DNA of 63,168 bases. It comes from Paludibacteraceae bacterium (GTDB lineage Bacteria > Bacteroidota > Bacteroidia > Bacteroidales > Paludibacteraceae). Made by a program: the position numbers and the translations under genes. Position 1 is the first letter of the stretch. Every line of letters starts with the position of its first letter. The notes under the pieces were generated by a model. The model was not told the origin of the DNA. It did not search any database and saw nothing but the letters and a program-made list of their open reading frames with translations. Below are positions 1 through 7,906 of this stretch, piece after piece. The stretch lies in NCBI GenBank assembly GCA_024405895.1, contig JAKSNW010000010.1, positions 1 to 63,168 of the forward strand. Reading direction: 5' to 3'.

Positions 1-214
1 CATCAAAAGATTCTGCATTATGAACAACGAATCGTATCTCCTTGTTTTGTCGGGAAGTGTAGATTAACGTGTCATTATCATCAATAGATGTGAACATCTG
101 TCCATACCAGAAATCATAGTATGCTCTGTCAGATGGTGGGTTCTCAATGCAAGAGGCGAAAACAAATGTTGCCATCAAAATCAGTAAGGCTTGGAAGTGT
201 GTAGGAAATTTCAT
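1..214 (-). CDS. Putative lipoprotein, 5' part only
   Basis: The N-terminal 71 residues of a protein that runs off the left edge of the window. It starts at the ATG at 214-212 with a lipoprotein signal: a Lys near the start, a hydrophobic stretch and lipobox F-A-S-C with the lipidated Cys at residue 22. The visible mature part (IENPPSDRAYYDF and onward) resembles no family I recognise. The start lies 4 bases after the stop of the upstream gene ending at 219, so the two are very likely one transcript. Expected location is the periplasm or outer membrane. Function unknown. Confidence 0.7.
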   Translation of the reverse strand, partial: MKFPTHFQALLILMATFVFASCIENPPSDRAYYDFWYGQMFTSIDDNDTLIYTSRQNKEIRFVVHNAESFD

Positions 215-218
215 AAGG

Positions 219-1028
219 TTAGTTTTTGATTAAAGTTTCTTGCCATGCCAAGGGAGCATTGATTGCATCAGTGTTCCATGTCTTGTCCTGCTCTGTTAAA
301 TGACTTGCTGGTGCATTAGGACGGCTCCACCAAATTATTTCTCCTGGCTCTTTCAAATAGTTAGCCCTGTTTAAGTGGTAATATTTTATTAGGCCTTTTT
401 CATAAAAACTATTGGCGGCATCAATAACGTTTTTGAATTTTGATTTCTTGTCAAGAACTATGGCCCCGGTAAATTGTAATGTAGTGTCAAAGTCGTAGTC
501 CTCCAATTGTTGGTATGAATACATCGTGACACCAATCTTCTCGCAATATTTTCTGAACGCAACGGAATCTGTTCGTTCGTCTATAAGGTAGAAAAAGCCA
601 TTAGATAATGTAAAGAGAGGACCATCAAGCATTGGCTCAACATCATAGACATATTCTGGAGATGCCAAAAACTCATAGGTTTTTTGAAAATCATCGTTTT
701 CTTTTTGGATAATGAAAGAAATGTTGCCTTTATTATAATAACGCTTGTTTGGGTTGCATGAAAAAAGCATCTGATAGTCATTGGCTTCTTCTATCGATAA
801 AGTGTCTGTTTGATAATAATCTGTATATTTTATGCTGTCAAAGAAGATGACAAAAAACTCTTCTTCAAATGTAACTGGGTGTTTTACTGGTGGGACGGAA
901 GGATTGTGATAATTGAATATGTAGTAATAAGTGCCAGTCTTCGTGATTTTTGGCATGTTGCTACCACAAGACGCAAAAATAATCGCTATTAGACTGAATG
1001 ATAGCAATAAATATAATTTCTTATTCAT
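219..1028 (-). CDS. Lipoprotein with subtilase-propeptide-like C-terminus
   Basis: A 269-residue lipoprotein: signal segment 1-20, lipobox F-A-S-C with Cys21. The C-terminal part (about 215-269) ends in WNTDAINAPLAWQET. This resembles the segment that joins propeptide and catalytic domain in Bacteroidota S8 proteases (usual pattern I-x-A-P-x-A-W), but the protein stops there and has no catalytic Asp, His or Ser. It may be a propeptide-like or truncated relative of a subtilase (inference). It is first in a two-gene unit with the lipoprotein gene that runs off the left edge. A good promoter lies 24 bases upstream. No enzymatic role can be assigned. Confidence 0.65.
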   Translation of the reverse strand: MNKKLYLLLSFSLIAIIFASCGSNMPKITKTGTYYYIFNYHNPSVPPVKHPVTFEEEFFVIFFDSIKYTDYYQTDTLSIEEANDYQMLFSCNPNKRYYNKGNISFIIQKENDDFQKTYEFLASPEYVYDVEPMLDGPLFTLSNGFFYLIDERTDSVAFRKYCEKIGVTMYSYQQLEDYDFDTTLQFTGAIVLDKKSKFKNVIDAANSFYEKGLIKYYHLNRANYLKEPGEIIWWSRPNAPASHLTEQDKTWNTDAINAPLAWQETLIKN

Positions 1029-1051
1029 AAACGTGAAATTTTATAACGTAA

Positions 1052-1083
1052 CAAAAGTACAACAATAAAACTAATCTACCAAA
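1052..1083 (-). promoter_or_regulatory. Bacteroidota-type promoter for the lipoprotein pair
   Basis: On the minus strand a TTTG (1083-1080) is followed after 20 bases by TACTTTTG (1059-1052), matching the Bacteroidota -33 TTTG / -7 TAnnTTTG arrangement. It lies just upstream of the ATG at 1028. Confidence 0.6.
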
Positions 1084-1233
1084 CATTCTTCCTGCAAAAA
1101 CGCTGATACAATGAAATTTGCTTGTTTGCTTACTGTCTTTAAGCAAACCATAGCCGCACCCTCAGACTTCCCACAGTGCCTGCTTGCAATCTAAAACCAG
1201 ATGCTCTGAAATGATTGTTTCTTGAACTATAAT

Positions 1234-1267
1234 AAACAAAATCAGCCCCGCTGTGTGAGCGAGGCTG
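1234..1267 (-). terminator. Intrinsic terminator after T9SS gene
   Basis: Read on the minus strand, CAGCCTCGCT, a 5-base loop and AGCGGGGCTG form a 10-bp stem with one mismatch, followed by ATTTTGTTT. It sits 24 bases after the stop of the 497-residue T9SS protein. The rest of the 1029-1290 spacer holds only the promoter at 1052-1083. Confidence 0.7.
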
Positions 1268-1290
1268 AGGGGTATGAGGTTTGCGAAGTG

Positions 1291-2784
1291 TTATTTCTTC
1301 ACGAGTTTGGAGGTGTAGCGGGTGCGGTCGCCGACGACTTGGACGGTGTAGATGCCTGCGGCGAGGCTGCTGACGTCCATGCGGAGGTTGTCGGTGTCGG
1401 AGATTTCTACACCGGCTACGAGTTTGCCTTCTGCGTTGTAGATGCTTACGCGGGCATTGCCGTTGATGGCGATGCCTTGGAACTCAACGATGTCGATGGC
1501 TGGGTTTGGAGCGAGGGTGAAGTCGCGGTCGGCAACGATGTCGAGGCCTACGATCTCGCGGGCGATGTGGACGGAGTCGATGTTGTGTTCGCCGTTGAGG
1601 CGGATGCAGCCGTCTTCAACAACAGCACCTACTGGATAGGTGATGTGGCAGTTGTTGAGGGTGATGCTGAGGTATTCGTCGAATGGACAGTCACCAGTTG
1701 TTGAAACCCATGAGGAGAGTTCTACGTTGTTGAGTACGATGTGCTCCTCGCCGTAGCCAAAGAGTGAGTAGTTGCACCACGATTCTTCGACGCTGTTGCC
1801 ATCGCCAGCGAGAACGGTGAGATTGTTCATGGTAACGGTTGGGTGATCTTCCATGGCTTCTATGGAAATGTATTTAGCCCTCAGAACGTCGTTGGCAGTG
1901 CCGTTGATGGTGGTGTTGCGGAAGCCAGAGCAGTAGAATTCTTCGCTAATTTCGCAGATGCCTTGAACCACTACAGTGAGTTCACCGCGTTGGAAATCGG
2001 CTGCACTGAGGCTCTCGGAGAGTGTGATGTTGTTGAGTGTAAGTGTGTTGGTTGTTGGGTCGAAGCTGACGGTTCCGTTTGTGAGTTCGTCGTCGGTGAC
2101 GTTGGTGTAGTTGTTCTCGGTAATCTCGGTGTAGCCGACAATGATGCCGTAGTGCTCTGCAGGGTCGGTCATGCGGAATTGGATGACAGGACGCTCGTTG
2201 CTAAAGCCTCTGGTGCAATTGACTGTGTTTGCGACGGAGAGATATACTGGGGTTTCGTCTGAGTTGGCGGTAAGTCGTGATTGCTGTGTGCTGGTGTTGG
2301 TGCAGTAGTAGGGGTAGTCGTTGCCAGTTACCATAGAACCGCTTTTATTGACAATGCATACGATGATGTTGGAGGTGCCGTCGTATTGGAATGGGGTGTC
2401 AAAGAGGACTTGCGACCATACACTACCTGACATTGGGTGATTGAAGTCGCCGTCGTACACCTTGGTCATCTGCGAAGGATCTGGGAAGGAGTAGGTGTTG
2501 GAGAAGGAGTAGGTATTGATGTGTCCAAGGAAGATTTCCACCGCCTGGTTGTTGGAGGTTGGGAGGTTGTCGGTGTAGCGTTTGAAGGCAATACCGGTGA
2601 GCTCGCAGGCAGGGAGGTTGATCTCGCTGGCAGTGTAGATGGCAGCACCTACGCCGTAGTTCCAGTTTGGAGAAAAGATTGGTGCACCGTGGTCGGTGGT
2701 GGTGAGGATTTGGTTAGACCAAATCTGAGCAGATGCCATGATGGTAGAGAGCATCATGGCGAGAGCGAGTAATGTTTTTTTCAT
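1291..2784 (-). CDS. T9SS type A sorting domain protein (paralog 1)
   Basis: A 497-residue exported protein. Residues 1-19 are a Sec signal peptide (cleavage ...MASA-Q). Residues about 42-150 form a module (motifs IYTASEI, EIFLGH, KVYDG, F-x-Y-D-G, NIIVCIV) that recurs in the next gene and four times in the giant protein at 15642-23465. A middle region (about 170-410) is rich in N, T and L with a regular beta-strand look. Residues about 415-497 are a T9SS type A sorting domain (LAPNPA, VSIYNAEGKLV, GIYTVQVVG, ending KLVKK). Expected fate: export through T9SS and surface attachment or release. A terminator follows the gene. Binding target unknown. Confidence 0.85.
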   Translation of the reverse strand: MKKTLLALAMMLSTIMASAQIWSNQILTTTDHGAPIFSPNWNYGVGAAIYTASEINLPACELTGIAFKRYTDNLPTSNNQAVEIFLGHINTYSFSNTYSFPDPSQMTKVYDGDFNHPMSGSVWSQVLFDTPFQYDGTSNIIVCIVNKSGSMVTGNDYPYYCTNTSTQQSRLTANSDETPVYLSVANTVNCTRGFSNERPVIQFRMTDPAEHYGIIVGYTEITENNYTNVTDDELTNGTVSFDPTTNTLTLNNITLSESLSAADFQRGELTVVVQGICEISEEFYCSGFRNTTINGTANDVLRAKYISIEAMEDHPTVTMNNLTVLAGDGNSVEESWCNYSLFGYGEEHIVLNNVELSSWVSTTGDCPFDEYLSITLNNCHITYPVGAVVEDGCIRLNGEHNIDSVHIAREIVGLDIVADRDFTLAPNPAIDIVEFQGIAINGNARVSIYNAEGKLVAGVEISDTDNLRMDVSSLAAGIYTVQVVGDRTRYTSKLVKK

Positions 2785-2847
2785 AGCTCTAATGTTTTGA
2801 GTTTGTTTATATTTGTCTTGCTCGGGAACTTTCGTTCTCGGTGTTGA

Positions 2848-4377
2848 CTATTTCTTCACGAGTTTGGAGGTGTAGTTTGTCTTGTCGGCTACAACTTGGA
2901 CGGTGTAGATGCCGGCAGCGAGGCTGCTGACGTTGATGCTGAGGTTGCCGTTCTGTGCTGTTGCGTCGAAACTGCTTACGAGTTTGCCGTCTGCGTTGAA
3001 GATGCTTACGCGAGCATTTTCGTTGATGCTGATGCCTTGGAGTTCTACGACATCGTCGGCTGGGTTAGGTGCGATGACGAAACTGCGGTCTTCGACGAGG
3101 TTGACGTCGGTTTGTGTCTGGTCGCGTTCGATGCGTACGCTGTAGGCAGGGAGGTATCTGTCTTCATCGCTGGTGTATTCGTTGTTGGCTTCGCCGACGA
3201 AGGTTTGGTATTCTGAGTTGTGTCCGATGCCGCCGTTGACTGGTTCAACGATGTGACAGTTGTTGAGGTTGATGCTGCCGAATCGTGAGATGGCTGGATA
3301 GTCTTCGTCCTCTATTTCTTCTACTTCTACGTTGGAGTTGATGATGGTGAGGTTCTCTGTTCCATTTCCAACGATGCCATAATAATAATGGTCGGAAGTA
3401 CAGAAGGCGAAGTCGCCGTCTTTGAGGATGAGGTTGGATGGGGTTGGGAGTGCAGAACCCACTTCGATGTTGTACATGACCGCAAGTGAGCCTGTGTTGT
3501 GGCAGTCGATGGTTGTGGTGCCGTGGAATGAAGCGTACATGTAGTCAAATCCGCAGTTGCCGACGATGTTGATGTAGAGGTCGTTCGGGCATTGTCTTGC
3601 GTTGAAACCTATCTCGCCGCCAAGGTTCTCAATGGTGAGTTCGTGTGTTGTTGGATTGTAGCTGACGTGTGCGTTGGGTTCGTAGGGGATGGTAACGTTT
3701 TGGTAGTTGGTGCCGTCAATTTGTTGGCCTGCGATTTTTATGCCATAGTTGCTGTGTTGGAATTGGATGCAAGGACGGAGGTTGGTGATCCAGGTGTTCT
3801 GTGCCGAGGTGCTGACGTTGGCAGTAGTGAGGCTGTTGTCGTCGGAGTAGGCGTAGATGGCTTTTTGTGTGCCGTTGTTGCAGCAGTAGAATTTCGGTGC
3901 GGTGTTGTCTGATACGTAGCTGCCGGTGAGGTCGCGGACGTAGAGCAGGACGCTCCTTTCGTTGTCGTAGACGAACGGCTGGGTGAACTGGAATTCGTGG
4001 AGGGTGTCGTTAGGTTGGAAGGTGTAGTTGCCGTCGTAGACGAGTGTGAGCTGCGAGGACGGGACGTAGTCGAAGTTGCTGTCGAACTGTCTCTTGCTGG
4101 TGGTGCCGAGGTAAATCTGCAGGTGTCGTGTGACGGCCTGGGTACCGCTGGTTGTTTTGAAGGACATGCCATAGACTTTGGTGTTGTATTGGAGGCCTGA
4201 TTCAATTCTGTCGTAGATGAATTGCTGGACGCTGTAGCCCCAAGTGGCGAGCACGGGGTGCCATGCGGTGGTGTCGCGGGTACCGACTTCGGAGTCCCAA
4301 TGCATGTTGGGAATTTGAGCGTTGGCGGCTGTGCTTACGATGAGCGCGAGCAGAAGCGAGAGGAGTGCTTTCTTCAT
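2848..4377 (-). CDS. T9SS type A sorting domain protein (paralog 2)
   Basis: A 509-residue paralog of the downstream gene at 1291-2784, 63 bases away and in the same direction. Signal peptide 1-20 (...TAANA-Q). One copy of the shared module at about 45-160 (LQIYLGTTS, LTLVYDGNY, F-V-Y-D, VLLYVRDLTGS). The middle region is N/T-rich and strand-like. The C-terminal T9SS type A domain (about 430-509: VIAPNPADDVVELQG, GIYTVQVV, KLVKK) is close to identical with that of paralog 1, which points to a recent tandem duplication or gene conversion of that end. A strong promoter lies at 4502-4533. Surface role likely, ligand unknown. Confidence 0.85.
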   Translation of the reverse strand: MKKALLSLLLALIVSTAANAQIPNMHWDSEVGTRDTTAWHPVLATWGYSVQQFIYDRIESGLQYNTKVYGMSFKTTSGTQAVTRHLQIYLGTTSKRQFDSNFDYVPSSQLTLVYDGNYTFQPNDTLHEFQFTQPFVYDNERSVLLYVRDLTGSYVSDNTAPKFYCCNNGTQKAIYAYSDDNSLTTANVSTSAQNTWITNLRPCIQFQHSNYGIKIAGQQIDGTNYQNVTIPYEPNAHVSYNPTTHELTIENLGGEIGFNARQCPNDLYINIVGNCGFDYMYASFHGTTTIDCHNTGSLAVMYNIEVGSALPTPSNLILKDGDFAFCTSDHYYYGIVGNGTENLTIINSNVEVEEIEDEDYPAISRFGSINLNNCHIVEPVNGGIGHNSEYQTFVGEANNEYTSDEDRYLPAYSVRIERDQTQTDVNLVEDRSFVIAPNPADDVVELQGISINENARVSIFNADGKLVSSFDATAQNGNLSINVSSLAAGIYTVQVVADKTNYTSKLVKK

Positions 4378-4501
4378 AAATAGAGTATGCCTTTTGTGAT
4401 GTTTATATTTCTTTTTGCCGAAAACTTGCGGCTTCTTGGCGGCAACATGTCGGACGATATGAGGGCTTGCAGCCGTATGGGAGTCGTTTTGTTTTACTAT
4501 G

Positions 4502-4533
4502 CAAAGTTACTAATTTCTTTGCGATTAAACAAA
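4502..4533 (-). promoter_or_regulatory. Promoter of the T9SS gene pair
   Basis: Minus-strand TTTG (4533-4530), a 20-base spacer, then TAACTTTG (4509-4502). The predicted start near 4495 leaves a leader of about 118 bases before the ATG at 4377. Apart from this promoter I see nothing in the AT-rich gene-free stretch 4378-4974. Confidence 0.6.
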
Positions 4534-4974
4534 TTTTATGTATGTTTTTTTGTTTTCAAAACGATGTATTGTTTGTGCTTTGGGATGTTCGTCCGGGCAT
4601 TCTGTGTCGCGTTGTCGGCTTTGCTTTGTCAGTGTTGTGAATTGACGGAAGCCTTTTGCAAAATATGACTTTTCTCTCCCAATTCTCATCGGGAAAGACT
4701 GAAAATGTGCCGGTTTTTTGTTGGATTTTGTTTTGTTTGAGTTTATCAAAAATGCCAAAAACGAATACTTTCGATTTTTGTGGTGTTTGCCGAAATATGA
4801 TGTTATGTTGTTGTTATATAATAGATTAATGTGTGTTTAATAAATTTTTACACTTTGCCAATGTGTGACATACAGCCGTGTTTTCCTGTGGTTTTCTTTT
4901 GGCTCTCACATCAACCTCGTAATTTTGCCACAGAAAACAACGCAAATGTTCAACCCAACAAATTGTCTTTATTT

Positions 4975-5367
4975 ATGAAAGCGAATTCCTTTCTTTGGCA
5001 AGAGTGTCATCTTGCGGGTCGTAAGTACTACGATGTTGATGAGGTGTGGTCAGAGCTGAAAGTCGGCACGCATCTGCAGTTGGAGCGTGAAGCAGACAAT
5101 AAACACGATGTTTCAGCGGTGCAGGTAATCTATGAACGTCCGGCAACCGAACTGCAGCCTTCTAAGCGTTTTCTGCTGGGGTATGTGCCTGCCGATTCCA
5201 ACGAGCTGTTGGCTCAGATGATGGATATGGGGTGGCAGAATGTCTTCTTCTGCCGCATCAGTCAGATTAACACTACTGCCTATTCAGAAAATCAAATTCG
5301 TATTGCCATCCGTGTCCGTCGTAACGAACGAAGCGAATCGTGCCCCCTGCTTTCTCAGGTTGATTGA
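4975..5367 (+). CDS. HIRAN domain protein
   Basis: A HIRAN-domain protein of 130 residues counted from the ATG at 4975. Almost the whole chain is the domain: LAGRKYYD, DEVWSELKVG, LEREADNKHD, AVQVIYE and LLGYVPADSNELLAQMMDMG are its usual landmarks. HIRAN domains occur in helicases, where they bind DNA ends, and as free-standing small proteins whose role is not established. The open frame extends upstream to 4831, but that part looks like translated spacer, so the start at MKANSFLWQ is preferred. It stands alone between divergent and convergent neighbours. Confidence 0.75.
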   Translation: MKANSFLWQECHLAGRKYYDVDEVWSELKVGTHLQLEREADNKHDVSAVQVIYERPATELQPSKRFLLGYVPADSNELLAQMMDMGWQNVFFCRISQINTTAYSENQIRIAIRVRRNERSESCPLLSQVD

Positions 5368-5455
5368 CGAAACTCTTCGCGAAAGGGTGCCTGAGATCTT
5401 ACTCTGGTTACATTTTATATTTTTCGTTATAGTTTTAAGCATCAAAAATCCTCAG

Positions 5456-5490
5456 GCCGCTGCACTCCCCGTGTGGCGGCTTTGTTTGTG
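5456..5490 (+). terminator. Possible weak terminator after HIRAN gene
   Basis: GCCGC and GCGGC arms with an inner CAC/GTG pair form a hairpin followed by TTTGTTTG. The T-tract is broken, so termination strength is uncertain. Confidence 0.35.
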
Positions 5491-5985
5491 TGCGTGGTGA
5501 ATGGTGGGATTGATAGGGAAAAGAGCCAGCCTTTATGCTAATTTGTGCCATTATCTCGCGTTTTTAACATTTCGCAATACGGGGTAGGCTGCAGGAAAAT
5601 CATCAAAGTCTGCCGCTTTTGCATCAAGGAAAGGCCAGTTTTGAGGGTCTTTTCGGGGTGCTTTCCGCTTTCGTGTAATACAAAAGTGTGGCTGCTTAGG
5701 AAGAAAAAAACGATGTAATTCATTGTAGGTGATAATTTTAGGTTGTTTAGCATTAGGAGTCACTATCACACTATCACATTATCACGAACTTTTTAAGGGG
5801 TATCTATTTTGCTTCCTCTCTCTCTTTATATATATAATATATTAATATATAATTAGTTATATAATAAAAAAGAAGAGAAGAAGAGAGGTGGGTACCTCTT
5901 TTTTGTTCGTGTGTTCGTGTGTCGTGTGTCTTAAAAAGTGTTTAGTGTTTGAGATAGAGTACTTTTTCCTTCCGAAGCCAATTAC
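5491..5985. other. Gene-poor AT-rich low-complexity stretch
   Basis: No convincing gene. A minus-strand open frame of 72 residues (5769-5551, GTG start) has protein-like composition at its C-terminal half but no recognisable family; it may be a gene remnant. Around it are short direct repeats (TCACTATCAC type, 5759-5785), an AT run (5820-5870), polypurine and polypyrimidine arms (CCTCTCTCTC against AAGAGAGG) and GTTCGTGTG repeats (5900-5930). ACTTTTTAAG near 5790 faces CTTAAAAAGT near 5930, so 5785-5940 could fold into a large imperfect hairpin. Confidence 0.4.
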
Positions 5986-5997
5986 AAATAGAAACAG

Positions 5998-6027
5998 AAA
6001 CCCCAACCTTGATGTAGGCTGGGGTTT
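5998..6027 (-). terminator. Probable terminator after dapF
   Basis: AAACCCCAGCC and GGTTGGGGTTT (minus strand) pair over 11 positions, one a G-T pair, around an 8-base loop, followed by a moderately T-rich tail. It lies about 70 bases after the dapF stop. Confidence 0.5.
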
Positions 6028-6094
6028 GTGGGTTCTTTAGGTTCTCGAAGTTTCGAGGACTCGGTTTTCTTTCTCGGGGGGGGCGGGCTTTCTT

Positions 6095-6952
6095 CTATTC
6101 TTCCCAGTCGAGGCTGCCGCTGAAGACCTCTTCGGCTTCGCCACGCATGGTGACTTTGTCGTCGTCGTGGTAGGTGATGAAGAGTGTGCCGCCCAGGAGG
6201 TCGACCTGTACCTCGGTCTCGAGGTGTGTGCGACCGGTCTTTACGGCAGCTGCTACGGCTGCGCAGGCTCCCGTGCCACAAGCCAATGTCTCGCCAGAGC
6301 CACGCTCCCAGACACGCATGCGGAAGTGGTTTTCGCTTAATACGTTGATGAATTCTGTGTTGGTGCGCTCAGGGAAATAAGGGTGATTCTCGAAGTCGGG
6401 ACCGATGGCAGCGAGGTCGAGAGTGGCGATGTCCTCGTCCAGGAAAGTGACGATGTGTGGATTGCCCATAGAAACGGCTGTGAAGTCGAAACTGTCGCCG
6501 TGGGTATCTTGGATGGTCTGCTCCACAAACTCACTCTGCTTGGCCTGCATTGGCAATTTCTGTGTATCGAAAGAGGCGTATCCCATGTCTACGGTCACGC
6601 TCTCTACCTTGCCGTCGCGAACCTTGAGGTTGAGCACCTTGATACCTGATTCGGTCTCGATGAGGAGCATCTCGGTGCGGTGGATGAGGATATGCTCGTA
6701 GGTATATTTTGCTACACAGCGGATGGCATTGCCGCACATCTGGCCCTCTGAGCCATCGGCATTGAACATACGCATGCGGCAGTGTGCCACGTCGGATGGG
6801 AGGATGAGTACCACGCCGTCGGCACCAATGCCTTTGTGGCGGTCGGAGAAGCGTTTTGCGAAGGCTTCGATGTCTTTTGGTACACGGTTGGTGATGCCGT
6901 CGATATAGATGTAATCGTTGCCGGCACCGTGCATTTTAGTGAATCTAATCAT
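6095..6952 (-). CDS. dapF: Diaminopimelate epimerase
   Basis: Interconverts LL- and meso-diaminopimelate in the cytoplasm, the last step before the peptidoglycan cross-linking residue and lysine. The 285-residue protein carries both catalytic cysteines: Cys73 in GQMCGNAIRC and Cys225 in ETLACGTGAC. The N-terminal KMHGAGNDYIYID and the PHIVTF and TNTEFI segments are also typical of the family. Its length is slightly above the usual 265-280. The start MIRFTKMHG is well placed. The gene is downstream of yebC on the same strand, but a strong terminator separates them, so it probably has its own promoter. No other dap gene is nearby. Confidence 0.95.
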   Translation of the reverse strand: MIRFTKMHGAGNDYIYIDGITNRVPKDIEAFAKRFSDRHKGIGADGVVLILPSDVAHCRMRMFNADGSEGQMCGNAIRCVAKYTYEHILIHRTEMLLIETESGIKVLNLKVRDGKVESVTVDMGYASFDTQKLPMQAKQSEFVEQTIQDTHGDSFDFTAVSMGNPHIVTFLDEDIATLDLAAIGPDFENHPYFPERTNTEFINVLSENHFRMRVWERGSGETLACGTGACAAVAAAVKTGRTHLETEVQVDLLGGTLFITYHDDDKVTMRGEAEEVFSGSLDWEE

Positions 6953-6992
6953 TGTTGTACTTTTTTGTCTTTTGTTAGGGGATGGGGAAAAG

Positions 6993-7033
6993 AAAAAGGT
7001 CTTTGCTCGTGTTGTTTGGCAAAGACCCTTTTG
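6993..7033 (-). terminator. Strong intrinsic terminator after yebC
   Basis: On the minus strand CAAAAGGGTCTTTGC pairs with GCAAAGACCTTTTT around a 12-base loop, giving a stem of about 13 bp that ends in a T-tract, 30 bases after the yebC stop. Confidence 0.85.
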
Positions 7034-7062
7034 TTTATCTCATGTGCTCTGTGTAATTCGGT

Positions 7063-7791
7063 TTATTCTTCGTCTTCCTCTTCGGCCATGTTGTGGAATA
7101 CGTTCTGAACATCTTCGTCCTCTTCGATTTTCTCGATGAGTTTGTTGACGCTCTCTCGCTGTTCCGGTGTGAGGTGTTTGACGTCGTTAGGGATGCGGAC
7201 AAATTCGCTAGAGTTGATTTCGAAGCCGTTTTCCTCGAGGTATTTCTGGATGGCTGCGTTCTGAGCGAAGTCGCCGTAGATGATGATTTCTTCTTCGTCC
7301 TCCACCAACTCTTCTACGCCGAAGTCGATGAGTTCGAGTTCGAGTTCTTCGAGTTCGATGTCGGCTTTCTTGGCTACGTGGAAGATACATTTGTGCTCGA
7401 AGAGGAACTCAAGGCTGCCTGTGGTGCCGAGGTTGCCGCCGTGTTTGTTGAAGTAACTGCGTACGTTGGCCACGGTACGTGTGGTGTTGTCGGTAGCAGT
7501 CTCAACGAAGATAGCGATACCGTGAGGGCCGTAGCCTTCGTAGTTCATCTCCTTATAATCAGATGCGTCTTTGTCGAATGCTTTCTTGATAGCGCGTTCT
7601 ACGTTTTCCTTAGGCATGTTCTCTTTGCGAGCGGTCTGCATCAGGACGCGGAGACGTGGGTTGTTGTCTGGGTCGCCGCCGCCTTGTTTGGCTGCGATGG
7701 TGATTTCTTTACCGATTTTGGTGAATACGCGGGCCATGTTGCCCCAACGTTTCAATTTTCGTGCTTTACGAAACTCAAAAGCTCTACCCAT
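7063..7791 (-). CDS. YebC/PmpR family protein
   Basis: A 242-residue member of the YebC/PmpR family, described in different bacteria as transcription regulators and, for some members, as translation factors acting on stalled ribosomes. Family landmarks: MGRAFEFRKARKLKRWGNMA at the start, FTKIGKEI, AAKQGGGDPDNNPRL, the helical segment ENVERAIKKA, then YEGYGPHGIAIFVE and TASRTV-like TDNTTRTVANVR. The C-terminus (about 225-242) is very acidic. Standard length. It is monocistronic, with a -7 box at 7857 and a strong terminator. Cytoplasmic. Which of the two activities applies cannot be read from sequence. Confidence 0.93.
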   Translation of the reverse strand: MGRAFEFRKARKLKRWGNMARVFTKIGKEITIAAKQGGGDPDNNPRLRVLMQTARKENMPKENVERAIKKAFDKDASDYKEMNYEGYGPHGIAIFVETATDNTTRTVANVRSYFNKHGGNLGTTGSLEFLFEHKCIFHVAKKADIELEELELELIDFGVEELVEDEEEIIIYGDFAQNAAIQKYLEENGFEINSSEFVRIPNDVKHLTPEQRESVNKLIEKIEEDEDVQNVFHNMAEEEDEE

Positions 7792-7856
7792 TGTAGTGTT
7801 GTTTATGTTTTAGATACTATTTGTTTGTCAAAAAGATGCTTCTTGCGAAACGAGCG

Positions 7857-7864
7857 CAAAGGTA
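7857..7864 (-). promoter_or_regulatory. -7 box upstream of yebC
   Basis: Minus-strand TACCTTTG, matching TAnnTTTG, 65 bases upstream of the yebC ATG. No clear -33 TTTG at the usual distance. Confidence 0.4.
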
Positions 7865-7906
7865 CGATTTTTTTGTTAATCCGTAGCCTTTTATGCCCAA
7901 AAAAGG

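Noticed and set aside
1222-2262. Plus-strand frames across the first T9SS gene
   Set aside because: Val/Asp/Ala-rich translations typical of the reverse strand of a real gene.
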